Below are positions 38,151-46,583 of a stretch of 64,000 nucleotides of DNA, piece after piece. This stretch comes from an uncultured Chitinophagaceae bacterium (GTDB taxonomy: Bacteria > Bacteroidota > Bacteroidia > Chitinophagales > Chitinophagaceae): positions 59,669 to 123,668 of the forward strand of contig CAIKTE010000219.1 in the NCBI GenBank assembly GCA_903830285.1. The letters are read 5' to 3'. Both the position numbers and the translations under genes were made by a program. The stretch's first letter is position 1. The number at the start of each line of letters is the position of its first letter. Below the pieces are notes generated by a model. The model made no database searches, had not been told where the DNA came from, and worked only from the letters and a program-made list of their open reading frames with translations.

Positions 38151-38217
38151 CGGTTTTTAACCGTTTCTATTCGGATATAAACGTGTAGAAACGTTTGTAC
38201 ACGAATAATTAATTTTG
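38151..38217. promoter_or_regulatory. Operator-like dyads and -7 element between ssb and the zinc-ribbon gene
   Basis: CGGTT-TTT-AACCG (38151-38163) is a perfect dyad. A 22-base near-perfect inverted repeat follows at 38182-38203 (half-sites CGTGTAGAAAC and GTTTGTACACG, one mismatch). TAATTTTG (38210-38217) is an exact -7 element seven bases later, predicting a start near 38222 and a leader of about 24 bases. The larger dyad occupies the -33 to -12 region, a classic repressor position. Confidence 0.5.
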
Positions 38218-38245
38218 TATCTTGTTTTATTATAAAGTGTTTTCC

Positions 38246-38626
38246 ATGCCTATTGCAACAGAAACCAGACAATGTTTGAGCTGCGGAAAAGCCATTAAAG
38301 GCAGGGCCGATAAAAAGTTCTGTGATGATGCCTGCCGCAATGCCTACAACAACGAACTGAAAACAAAAAGCAACTACAGCAATTATATCCGCAACATAAA
38401 CAATACGTTACTGAAGAACCGCCGCATCCTGGAAGAATTATTGCCGGATACAGAAGAAACCGCGAAAACAACACATGACAAACTAATACAGAAGGGCTTC
38501 GTTTTCAAATATCACACACATACATACGCGAACAAGAAAGGCAATATCTATTTCTTTAATTATGATTATGGCTTTTTGCCGTTGGAGAATAATTGGTATT
38601 TGATCGTAAGAAGGAAAGAGGAGTAA
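38246..38626 (+). CDS. Zinc-ribbon protein of unknown function
   Basis: 126 residues from the ATG at 38246. The N-terminus has a treble-clef/zinc-ribbon CLSCGKAIKGRADKKFCDDACRNAYNN (two CxxC-type pairs), like DUF2116-class ribbons. A basic helical region (SNYIRNINNTLLKNRRILEELLP) and a C-terminal beta-rich segment (KYHTHTYANKKGNIYFFNYDYGFLPLENNWYLIVRR) follow. An in-frame TTG at 38222 would add eight residues but lies at the predicted transcription start. Similar proteins are widespread in Bacteroidota; the role is unknown. Placement opposite an accessory ssb behind shared dyads suggests common regulation (inference). Confidence 0.75.
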   Translation: MPIATETRQCLSCGKAIKGRADKKFCDDACRNAYNNELKTKSNYSNYIRNINNTLLKNRRILEELLPDTEETAKTTHDKLIQKGFVFKYHTHTYANKKGNIYFFNYDYGFLPLENNWYLIVRRKEE

Positions 38627-38734
38627 TTTTTTAGAATAAGAAAACTAAAAAATATTTTAAATATACATTGTAAAAAATCGTATCTTGTATTAAGTACATT
38701 AGTTTAGGTTTTGTATCTGCATTTTTCTCCACCA

Positions 38735-38892
38735 TCATTCTAATATAGTCTTACATAGTCCAGGGATAGTCCACTGTTTCGTGGACTATCCCTGGACTAT
38801 GCTAGAATGAAATAAGGCTCATCTAAGGCTTTTGTATGGCTTTAGTATAAGTTAAGCATGCAAGTCTTATACCTTTCATAAGAGGCCTTCAT
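38735..38892. repeat. Long hairpin followed by an 11-bp-period degenerate repeat array (locus A)
   Basis: Perfect 21-base arms at 38754-38774 and 38781-38801 around a six-base loop, with outer arms TCATTCTA (38735-38742) and TAGAATGA (38803-38810). Within the arms, TAGTCCA/ATAG words recur at 10-11 bases. To the right, GGCT occurs at 38816, 38827 and 38838, and the phase continues as units ending YAW to about 38892. This fills the 315-base gap between the zinc-ribbon gene and the ATP-grasp/SET operon. No U-tract, so not an ordinary terminator. Confidence 0.75.
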
Positions 38893-38941
38893 AGATCTTC
38901 CAAACACCTGTGGACGGGAATCCTGCGCAAGAAATAAAAAA

Positions 38942-40369
38942 TTAATCCTTCGGCAAATTCTCCCTCTCGGTTAACGAGTTATTTTTTATTCCTTTAATTA
39001 ATCCCCTGCAATCCTTGCTGCCACAACCGCAATGAAAAGGTTCCATATTCTCATCGAGAAATGAAGTATAATCGAGTGTTAATTCTTCGCCTTTAGAAAT
39101 ATCGTTTAATGCAATAACATTTAAACCAAGGTATCGGGTATTAGGATTGCAACAATGATTTTGTGGCGCCCATTCCGCAGGATTATCATCCCACAATAAA
39201 AAGATCTCTTTACTTACCGGATATGCATAACGGCGAAAGGTCTCTTTCTCGTTTTTGTTCCAGTGCGTTTCTACAAAGCGACGAGTAATTAATCTTTGGG
39301 ATCGACCCTCTCCCTGAAAAATAATTTCACCACGATTAATATTCCTGCTGGCATAAATTCCAAACCCCGCAATAGAATTCCCTTTCATCACATACAATTT
39401 TTGTTTTCGTTTGTGACGAGCAATTCCTTCGGCGATGATATGATGCAGAAACCCCGATTGGCCAATGCCATCATATTTTAAAATATAATCTGCCGAACCT
39501 TCGTAACCATCTTTATAAAAAACAGAACAGGTAAAATTTATTTCGAGAAAAAATATTTCACCGGCATCATTCATTCTGAAGTCCATTCTTGCATAACCTA
39601 CGCCGTTGAATGATTTAAAAATACGTTCTGCAGCATCTCGCAACTGTTTATCCAATTCAATATCAGTAACCGGAATATTTGCATCTGGATGCAACTCAGA
39701 TGTTTTTAATGCATACGTTTTAAAACGATTTCCTTCAGGAAAAATGAATTCAATGGGCTTAAATGCAGTGGATGTTTTTCCATCGGCATTGGCGGCTACC
39801 AAAACAGTAAACTCTCTTCCGTCAATATATTCTTCTACCAGCACTTCATCATATTCATCTATGATGCTTGCCACTTTTTCCTGCAAATGATCCTTATCAA
39901 AAACCAATGATTGTTCATCCACACCCAAACTGTCGCCTGCTTTCGCAGGCTTTACAAACAAAGGAAATTGTAAATACTTGCATGCTTTTTCAACATCACT
40001 TAATTGTTCAATTAAAAAATATGCAGGCGTTTTTATAGCTTCACAATAGGCCACATATTTCATTAACTCTTTGGTGGGATCGTATAATAACGTGGATGGT
40101 CCGGTATGCGGAAGGTTCAATAATTCTAAAGTATAAATAACATCAATGGATGGAATATTCCAATCTAAATAACCTTCACATAAATTCACGAACACATCAT
40201 AGCCTTTCTTTTTTAATTCCTTGAGTTGCTTATAAACAGTGAGTTTATTCAGCAACACATGATCCACTTCGGCTTCGGGATACAAAGTCGCAATATCTCT
40301 AGGCGGATCGTAATATTGATAATCCACTGATGATGTCGAGTAATCGGGTTGCAACACACAGATCTTCAT
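38942..40369 (-). CDS. ATP-grasp ligase fused to a SET-domain methyltransferase
   Basis: 475 residues. Residues 1-320 are an ATP-grasp domain related to D-Ala-D-Ala ligase: LFVKPAKAGDSLGV (Lys140), VLVEEYIDGREFTVLV, and the metal site ARMDFRMNDAGEIFFLEIN (Asp263, Glu276, Asn278). Residues 325-458 are a SET domain: KGNSIAGFGIYASRNINRGEII (SAM loop), NHCCNPNTRYLG (404-413, the pseudoknot motif with Cys in place of Ser), GEELTLDYTSF, and a post-SET zinc motif CGCGSKDC (447-454). No signal peptide. Its ATG overlaps the stop of the upstream ATP-grasp gene by four bases, so the two are translationally coupled. Proposed role: joins an amino acid or peptide and methylates a lysine or amine. Substrate unknown. 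Confidence 0.9.
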   Translation of the reverse strand: MKICVLQPDYSTSSVDYQYYDPPRDIATLYPEAEVDHVLLNKLTVYKQLKELKKKGYDVFVNLCEGYLDWNIPSIDVIYTLELLNLPHTGPSTLLYDPTKELMKYVAYCEAIKTPAYFLIEQLSDVEKACKYLQFPLFVKPAKAGDSLGVDEQSLVFDKDHLQEKVASIIDEYDEVLVEEYIDGREFTVLVAANADGKTSTAFKPIEFIFPEGNRFKTYALKTSELHPDANIPVTDIELDKQLRDAAERIFKSFNGVGYARMDFRMNDAGEIFFLEINFTCSVFYKDGYEGSADYILKYDGIGQSGFLHHIIAEGIARHKRKQKLYVMKGNSIAGFGIYASRNINRGEIIFQGEGRSQRLITRRFVETHWNKNEKETFRRYAYPVSKEIFLLWDDNPAEWAPQNHCCNPNTRYLGLNVIALNDISKGEELTLDYTSFLDENMEPFHCGCGSKDCRGLIKGIKNNSLTERENLPKD

Positions 40370-41484
40370 GATACAAGTACCGGGGTTCTGGCAACAGCAT
40401 CGTTGATGATCTCTGTTACCAATTGAGAGAAAGATTTATCGGAAAAACGTAAGATAGCGCCAATGGAAGTAAAGTCTTCATCTTCACTAATACCGCATTG
40501 TGCATTTACTTCCAGCACATATAATTTTTTGGTTTCTTTATCCATACGGATATCGATCCTGGTATAACCTCTTCCTTTCACAGCACAATAAGCATCCCAG
40601 CTTAATTGTTTTATTTCTTCCACTAAAGAAACATCCGGTGATTGATACTCATAAAAATTCCCATCTTCCGGCATAGGCGTTTCTTCTTCATAGATCTCCC
40701 ATAAACGATCGAATGATAAAAACTTTTCTTTTTCAGGAAGCGAAGGATGAAATACTCTTTCAACCGGATTATATATTATGGCCTCTTCGGGCTTATCGTA
40801 AGAGCCAACGATCAACATTGTAAATTCGGGCCCGTTGATAAAGGATTCTGCTACTAATCCATCCGCAGTGAGGTCCCAGCCACGGTAACCCTCAAACATC
40901 AGATCAACCTGTTTATTTAATTCATCAATATCATTCACCACATTTTTAATTCCAACACCCATACTTCCTCCGGAGATGCTGGGCTTTACGATGATCGGAG
41001 AACCTAATTTTTTAAAACAGGTTTTTAAACTTTGTTCCCTGCTGTTGATGGCTAACCATTTTGGCGTAGGAACATTGGCAGCATCAAAAGCTTCTTTCAT
41101 AGAAATTTTCGATGTAGTGACCCGATAAAAATATTCATTGGCACCCGTATAGATTAATTCTTTTTCATCTAAATATTTTAATACAGAAATTCCGGGAGTT
41201 CCGTTTATTTCATCACCATCACATAAATTCAAAACGAGGGGAAAATATTTTTTGGATTTCTTTTCTGCAAGGATCTCATCAATCACTGCTTTATAATCGC
41301 TCATCGTAACGGGTTGCCAATGCCATTGCAAACCCAGTTCTGCAAAGACTTTTGTGTATTCTGCAATACTTTGTGTAAAATCGTAATAGTAATCAAGATT
41401 TGCATCATCCGTTATCAGATGCGGAGCCAATACCCAAACCTTTAATGCAGCAGATGATTTTTTTTTATGAGGATTAGGTGCCAT
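40366..41484 (-). CDS. ATP-grasp ligase (D-Ala-D-Ala-ligase-like)
   Basis: 372 residues. The pre-ATP-grasp region ends TPGISVLKYLDEKELIYTGANEYFYRVTTSKISMKEAF. The ATP-grasp core has PIIVKPSISGGSMGVGI, LVAESFINGPEFTMLIVG, and the metal-binding YTRIDIRMDKETKKLYVLEVNAQCGISED. It forms carboxylate-amine bonds through an acyl phosphate. It differs from housekeeping Ddl (about 310-330 residues) by an insertion around 230-290 (FHPSLPEKEKFLSFDRLWEIYEEETPMPEDG). It lies between the solo SET gene (15 bases upstream) and the ATP-grasp/SET fusion (four-base overlap). The true substrate is unknown; it is not likely to be cell-wall Ddl. Confidence 0.88.
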   Translation of the reverse strand: MAPNPHKKKSSAALKVWVLAPHLITDDANLDYYYDFTQSIAEYTKVFAELGLQWHWQPVTMSDYKAVIDEILAEKKSKKYFPLVLNLCDGDEINGTPGISVLKYLDEKELIYTGANEYFYRVTTSKISMKEAFDAANVPTPKWLAINSREQSLKTCFKKLGSPIIVKPSISGGSMGVGIKNVVNDIDELNKQVDLMFEGYRGWDLTADGLVAESFINGPEFTMLIVGSYDKPEEAIIYNPVERVFHPSLPEKEKFLSFDRLWEIYEEETPMPEDGNFYEYQSPDVSLVEEIKQLSWDAYCAVKGRGYTRIDIRMDKETKKLYVLEVNAQCGISEDEDFTSIGAILRFSDKSFSQLVTEIINDAVARTPVLVS

Positions 41485-41499
41485 GAATGATCTGCGTTG

Positions 41500-41991
41500 T
41501 TATCGTTTACGAACTTGTTCCTGTATAAAATCTGTTAAACGATACTTCTGTAAAACAGCATTATCCAAATAAACAGCGCCCTGTATCTGATGCAAACAAT
41601 TGGCAGTATTGCAAAAACAATTAAAGGGCTGTGCCATATTCCATTCGGTTGATGGATAGAAAAAAGAGAACTCATCACCCAGTTCAATATTTTTAAGTGC
41701 TATCAATTGAAATGTTGTTGTATCAAAAAAAACATTCGGGTTACAACTGTGATTGATGTATTGCAAAAATTCCGGTTGAAGTGTAATATGTTTTTCAATA
41801 CCCACTTGAACAGTAAGATAAGTGGGCTGCGATACGGTTTCTCCGGCAGAAAAAGAACAAAGGATATCTCCCGCAATGAATGCAGAAAACGCATGCAAAG
41901 ATCTTTGCTGCGTGAATGAATTTTGAACGATCTCAGCAAAGCCATGATTGCTGATAACCGTGTACACTGGGTTAGTAGTAGGTTGTATCAT
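41500..41991 (-). CDS. Stand-alone SET-domain protein
   Basis: 163 residues, essentially one SET domain. The opening NHGFAEIVQNSFTQQRSLHAFSAFIAGDIL matches the SAM-proximal region; YINHSCNPNVFFD (79-90) is the canonical NHSCxPN pseudoknot; LGDEFSFFYPSTEWNMAQPFNCFCNTANCLHQIQGA carries the post-SET cysteines (125, 127, 132). It is the first gene of the three-gene unit. The downstream fusion protein has a second SET domain, so the operon encodes two different SET modules. Likely a protein or peptide lysine methyltransferase; target unknown. Confidence 0.85.
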   Translation of the reverse strand: MIQPTTNPVYTVISNHGFAEIVQNSFTQQRSLHAFSAFIAGDILCSFSAGETVSQPTYLTVQVGIEKHITLQPEFLQYINHSCNPNVFFDTTTFQLIALKNIELGDEFSFFYPSTEWNMAQPFNCFCNTANCLHQIQGAVYLDNAVLQKYRLTDFIQEQVRKR

Positions 41992-42027
41992 AATTGCCGT
42001 TTCAGCAAGATAAAATGAATTGTTATA

Positions 42028-42047
42028 AACTAAAAGTATATTTAGTT
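42028..42047. promoter_or_regulatory. Small dyad upstream of the SET/ATP-grasp operon
   Basis: AACTAAA-AGTATA-TTTAGTT, perfect 7-base arms, 37-56 bases before the operon's first ATG. The minus strand also holds TACTTTTA, a one-mismatch -7 element, inside it. It could be an operator overlapping the promoter. Confidence 0.35.
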
Positions 42048-42105
42048 ATAGAAATTAAAATGGGGATAATATGTTGGCTTATGCACCTTTTATAAAACGC
42101 GATGA

Positions 42106-45100
42106 TCATTGATTTTGATCATCTGCATCTGCGGTTTCTTGCAATGGTTGATTATTGGAACCTCTTTTGAATTTTACAATAGGCTTATCTTGAGTTCCTG
42201 TTATCGTCATGGGAATACCGAAAATACCTAATGGCGGCAACCCCAATCGAAACTTCAAATTTAAATTTCCATCAAAAGAGACTTGCCCCTGAAACTTGGG
42301 TCTAAAGCCTGCAACACGCATTTTTACCGGTTGAATGGTTATTAAGTTGTTCTTAATGGTTGTTTTGATGTCTACTTTCGAAATGTCGGAATTGTTCATA
42401 CTGTCCTTACCGGTTTCTTTACTGACTGCAGTAAATAATTTAAAACCTTTCATCTTAACTTTCTTAACTGATAGTGTTCCACCACCTTCAAGGGAAGGAA
42501 ATACGGGATGCATGTTGGCATCTAATTTTCCTTTTAAATTATAATCCAACGAAACAACACCTTCTGCACTGCCAGCTGCTGTTGCCAGATCATGGAAAAG
42601 CTTTATTTCATTGTATGCGCGTTTGATGTCAAAATCTTTTGCATTGATATGATAATCGAATATTGCTTTTTTAGGACCGAGGCTAGTATAGTTTGCATCC
42701 ATTACAACAGGAGCATCTATGATGGTAAAACCGGTTTGCTTTAAGCGGAGAGTTCCACTTTGTAAAAGCATTTGTCCTTTTACATCGGTTAAATTAATGC
42801 CACTGTATCTTACTTTTTTAGCATTCGCTGTAAAACTGATGTTCAGATTGGAAGGAATGATCACAACGCCTGTTGAAGATGATTTAGTGGTATCTCCTGC
42901 AAATGCCATGAATTCATTCACATCAATCAGATTGCTTTGCAGATCGAATTTTCCGGTAAGTGAATCATTCTTTAGCGTATAATTTAAAATATTGGATAGA
43001 TAACCGCTTAATGTAAAATCCGATTTGCAGTAAGTTGCATTAAACGCATCGAACCAAACCTTGTCTTGCTTAAAACTGAAGACACCTTTCTTGATATAAA
43101 AAGGCATGGGAAAATATTGAGAACTCACTTTTATATCTTTAACCTCCAATCTTCCCGCATTGAACAGTTTATCGTATAATCCTTTTGTAGCATCGCTTTG
43201 CAGACCGCGTAAAGAAAGATCAGTTTTGATGAACCCTTTTACGTCCAACCCTTTTTGAGAAAAGACCTGGTAGACATTTCCAATATTAATCGTACCGGTG
43301 GAACTGATATCATACTTCAGGTCTTCAAAATTTTTAAGATCAAATTTCATTTGAAAAGGCTGACCTTCAAATACAAAAGAAACAGGCTTTACATTAACAT
43401 GAGTTGTTTTTAATCTTCCATCTGTATTCGTAACAACGGCATCTACCTGAATCTTTTCAACTGGATGCGGATAATATTTAGTTTGGATAGAACCGTTTTG
43501 CATTTTTATGGTAGCCGTTGTCCTAGGAAATAATTTTTTTGCAGGATCGTATTTACCGTTTGTTACTACATCAATATTGATATCACCATTCAGATCAAGG
43601 CTATCAACAGGATAAATTTGTTTGATTGAGGATAAATGCAAAACAGATTTCAAATCAGCGTTTACATTGAAATCCTTGCCCCCCTTGATCTTTAAAAACC
43701 CCTTTAAAAAATCATCAGCAATATTGGCATTGATATTTTCAACTGAAAAATCAGCATGCTGATAATTATGATCGGCACAATCTGCATTCATGTCAAAACG
43801 AACATTCTTTAAAGCCTGCTGCAGAGAAGTATATTTAAAATATCCGTTGCTGAAGGATGATCTTATATGAAAAGACGGAATACTACTGATGATAGTATCT
43901 GGTCTGATATTTTTTGGATTTTGTCCTCTTGCGAAAATGCCATCAGCATTTAAGTGCAGCGAATATTTTCCTTTTACATCGAATGTTTTAAAACCAAATG
44001 CACGGTTCCATTTTTCCAGATCGATCTCAGTATTGATCCTGGCATGAACATCCGGCTCTTTTATGCCCTTCACTTTTATAATGGAACTGAAATAGTCCTT
44101 ATCAATATTGAAGAATATGGAATCAATGTTCACATATAAACTATCTGGATTTAAACCGGGCAATCTTGTTTCAAAATTGAGAAACAGATTGGTTATTGGA
44201 GACGGTGCCTTTTCGTTGGAAACATATCCGCCGCGGATGCCCATGGTAATAGCCAGGTCTGGCTTTGTGTTGGTTTCGGCAATATAATTTCCCACAAGCT
44301 GCACGCCTATATCGGCAGTTCCTTTTAATTCGGTTTTTTCTAACCATCCCAGGTATTCGGCCGGCATGGCAGTTATGATATTTTTTAATTCAGTAGCATT
44401 TGAGTTGATCTTAAAATTCATTTTATAACCACTCTTTAAGAATTCAAATTTCCCTTTAAATTGAACGGGGAGTTGGTTTATGATCAAATCATTTTTTTCA
44501 AAAGTAAAGGAAAGGGAATGTGTGTTGATCTTGGTGATCAGATCAGCGCGTATTTTTTTTGATACAAAATAGGATTGATGATTATAATTAAAATCAACGG
44601 AATCAATTTCTGCATGTGTTACCAAATCAAATATTGATTTACTCAGATCGCCTTTGCCAACATAATTAAAGCCCTTAGCGTTGATCAGCATAGGAAAAGA
44701 GCGATCATTATAAGTGATATGAGATTTTTCGATGATGATCTTTTCAATTTTTAAAGAGGCATTGCTTGAAGTATCGCTATCATTTTTTGTTGCACTGTCT
44801 GATGAGGCATAGACATTATAGTTAGCCTCCCCTTTCTCGTTTGCCTGAACATTAATGAATGCTTTAGTTAAAAAGATCTTATCTACATAGATTTTTCCGG
44901 CAATAAGGGACGAAAGATCAATTCCCAAGGCTATTTCTTTTGAAGCAACCAATGTATCTTTCTCGAACGGGGCAGACCCCTTTAATGTAAAATCATACAG
45001 AGTAAGGGTAAGTGCAGGAAAATGGTTAAAAAATGATAAGCGGGCACTTGTAAAATTTAATTCAGTTTTCAAATGCTGATTGGCCAATGTTTTGATCTTA

Positions 45101-45207
45101 TCAGATATCGATTTTGGGAAAAAATAGGGAAGTAAAAAAAGAAGCAATAAAATAGCAGCAACAGAAATGCCTGTTATTTTAAGGGTTCGTAATACAAATC
45201 GTTTCAT
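42106..45207 (-). CDS. AsmA-like family protein
   Basis: 1033 residues. An N-terminal transmembrane helix (ITGISVAAILLLLFLLPYFFP) anchors a long beta-rich body. ADTLANQHLKTELNFTSARLSFFNHFPALTLTLYDFTLKG-type opening is the AsmA N-terminal signature, and the repeated amphipathic strands continue to the AsmA C-terminal domain (SLEGGGTLSVKKVKMKGFKLFTAVSKETG). The protein ends with a polar tail (NNQPLQETADADDQNQ). AsmA/TamB-like proteins are thought to form hydrophobic grooves that move phospholipids to the outer membrane. It stands alone, 114 bases from the SET operon on the same strand. Confidence 0.88.
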   Translation of the reverse strand: MKRFVLRTLKITGISVAAILLLLFLLPYFFPKSISDKIKTLANQHLKTELNFTSARLSFFNHFPALTLTLYDFTLKGSAPFEKDTLVASKEIALGIDLSSLIAGKIYVDKIFLTKAFINVQANEKGEANYNVYASSDSATKNDSDTSSNASLKIEKIIIEKSHITYNDRSFPMLINAKGFNYVGKGDLSKSIFDLVTHAEIDSVDFNYNHQSYFVSKKIRADLITKINTHSLSFTFEKNDLIINQLPVQFKGKFEFLKSGYKMNFKINSNATELKNIITAMPAEYLGWLEKTELKGTADIGVQLVGNYIAETNTKPDLAITMGIRGGYVSNEKAPSPITNLFLNFETRLPGLNPDSLYVNIDSIFFNIDKDYFSSIIKVKGIKEPDVHARINTEIDLEKWNRAFGFKTFDVKGKYSLHLNADGIFARGQNPKNIRPDTIISSIPSFHIRSSFSNGYFKYTSLQQALKNVRFDMNADCADHNYQHADFSVENINANIADDFLKGFLKIKGGKDFNVNADLKSVLHLSSIKQIYPVDSLDLNGDINIDVVTNGKYDPAKKLFPRTTATIKMQNGSIQTKYYPHPVEKIQVDAVVTNTDGRLKTTHVNVKPVSFVFEGQPFQMKFDLKNFEDLKYDISSTGTINIGNVYQVFSQKGLDVKGFIKTDLSLRGLQSDATKGLYDKLFNAGRLEVKDIKVSSQYFPMPFYIKKGVFSFKQDKVWFDAFNATYCKSDFTLSGYLSNILNYTLKNDSLTGKFDLQSNLIDVNEFMAFAGDTTKSSSTGVVIIPSNLNISFTANAKKVRYSGINLTDVKGQMLLQSGTLRLKQTGFTIIDAPVVMDANYTSLGPKKAIFDYHINAKDFDIKRAYNEIKLFHDLATAAGSAEGVVSLDYNLKGKLDANMHPVFPSLEGGGTLSVKKVKMKGFKLFTAVSKETGKDSMNNSDISKVDIKTTIKNNLITIQPVKMRVAGFRPKFQGQVSFDGNLNLKFRLGLPPLGIFGIPMTITGTQDKPIVKFKRGSNNQPLQETADADDQNQ

Positions 45208-45409
45208 ACAATTAGAATAAAGTTATAACATCTAATAGCCCTCTATCTAAGGTAAGAACTATGCCCGAGTTAAAGACGAGGGGGTTGAATATTTTAAAAG
45301 AAAACACAAAAATCAAATGTAAACCAAACAACTACACACCTATAATTTTCCACTGCTAATATTTGCAATATCTCATTATTTAATTTACATTTATTTAAAT
45401 TACAATAAT

Positions 45410-46555
45410 ATGAAAACCCAGCAGCAGCATTTTGTAAATAAAAAATGGGAATCCCTATCTACATCTGCCGATTTCAATCCGGCTCATTCTCAATTGGTGT
45501 TGGCATTTGGATCGAATGAGCTGATCACAAACAAGGCGGTTTTTGATCATTTAAAACAAGCATATCCGAACGCAAATATTATTGGGGCCTCTACTTCCGG
45601 AGAAATTATAGGTGATGGAGTTTATGATGATAGTGTAGCGGTTACCGCCATTTCTTTTGAAAAGACAAAAGTAAAATGCGCAAAAACCAACGTAAGTAAC
45701 CATACAAACAGCCTAGAAACTGGAAAATATCTAATGCAGCAACTGGATGCTTCTGATCTGGTTTCTGTCTTTATTTTATCTGATGGAACCAAGATAAACG
45801 GGAGTGAATTAGTAAGCGGATTAAATGAAAATAATAGCAGGCAAGTGCCCATAACAGGGGGTTTAGCAGGCGATGCGGCACGTTTCAGCAAAACATTTGT
45901 AGGGCTGAATGAAGTACCAACCGAGGGAAATGTAATTGCAGTTGGATTTTATGGAAATGCTTTAAAGATTGGTCATGGTTCTTTTGGCGGTTGGGATGAA
46001 TTTGGAAGGGAAAGGGTCATTACCAAATCGGATAAAAATGTTCTCTACGAAATTGATAACAGATTTGCAATTGATCTATACAAAGAATACTTGGGACCCT
46101 ATGCGGATGAACTTCCGGGTTCAGCTTTATTATTCCCTCTTTCTATAAAGATTGACGGATCGGAGAAAAATCTGGTTCGAACCATCCTTTCGATTAATGA
46201 AGAAGACAAGTCCATGACTTTTGCAGGAAACCTTCCTGTTGGCAGCAAACTTCGTTTGATGAAGGCTAATTTCGAAAAATTGATCGATGGTTCTTCTATC
46301 GCAGCAAAATACAGCTTAAGTTATCATAAAGATCAACCACCGCAACTGGCATTATTGATCAGCTGTGTAGGAAGAAAGTTAATCCTACAGGAAAGATCCT
46401 ATGAAGAAGTAATGGCAGCAAAAAACATTTTTGGTAATGAAACAAGTATCACAGGCTTTTACTCATACGGTGAAATATCGCCTTTTAATCCAAGTCCAAC
46501 CTGTGAGTTGCACAATCAAACAATGACAATTACAACATTTACAGAATTAGTATAA
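45410..46555 (+). CDS. FIST N- and C-domain sensor protein
   Basis: 381 residues, soluble. FIST_N (about 25-220: LVLAFGSNELITNKAVFDHLKQAYPNANIIGASTSGEI, VSVFILSDGTKINGSELVSGLNENNSRQVPITGGLAGDAARF) and FIST_C (about 225-370: YEIDNRFAIDLYKEYLGPYADELPGSALLFPLSIKI, ALLISCVGRKLILQERSYEEV, ITGFYSYGEISPF) are both present. FIST domains are predicted small-ligand (amino acid) sensors linked to signalling proteins. The gene is 28 bases before a hybrid histidine kinase that has no sensor domain of its own, so the FIST protein probably provides the input. Confidence 0.9.
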   Translation: MKTQQQHFVNKKWESLSTSADFNPAHSQLVLAFGSNELITNKAVFDHLKQAYPNANIIGASTSGEIIGDGVYDDSVAVTAISFEKTKVKCAKTNVSNHTNSLETGKYLMQQLDASDLVSVFILSDGTKINGSELVSGLNENNSRQVPITGGLAGDAARFSKTFVGLNEVPTEGNVIAVGFYGNALKIGHGSFGGWDEFGRERVITKSDKNVLYEIDNRFAIDLYKEYLGPYADELPGSALLFPLSIKIDGSEKNLVRTILSINEEDKSMTFAGNLPVGSKLRLMKANFEKLIDGSSIAAKYSLSYHKDQPPQLALLISCVGRKLILQERSYEEVMAAKNIFGNETSITGFYSYGEISPFNPSPTCELHNQTMTITTFTELV

Positions 46556-46583
46556 CGATTAAGGGTTATTTTGCAGTTCGAAT

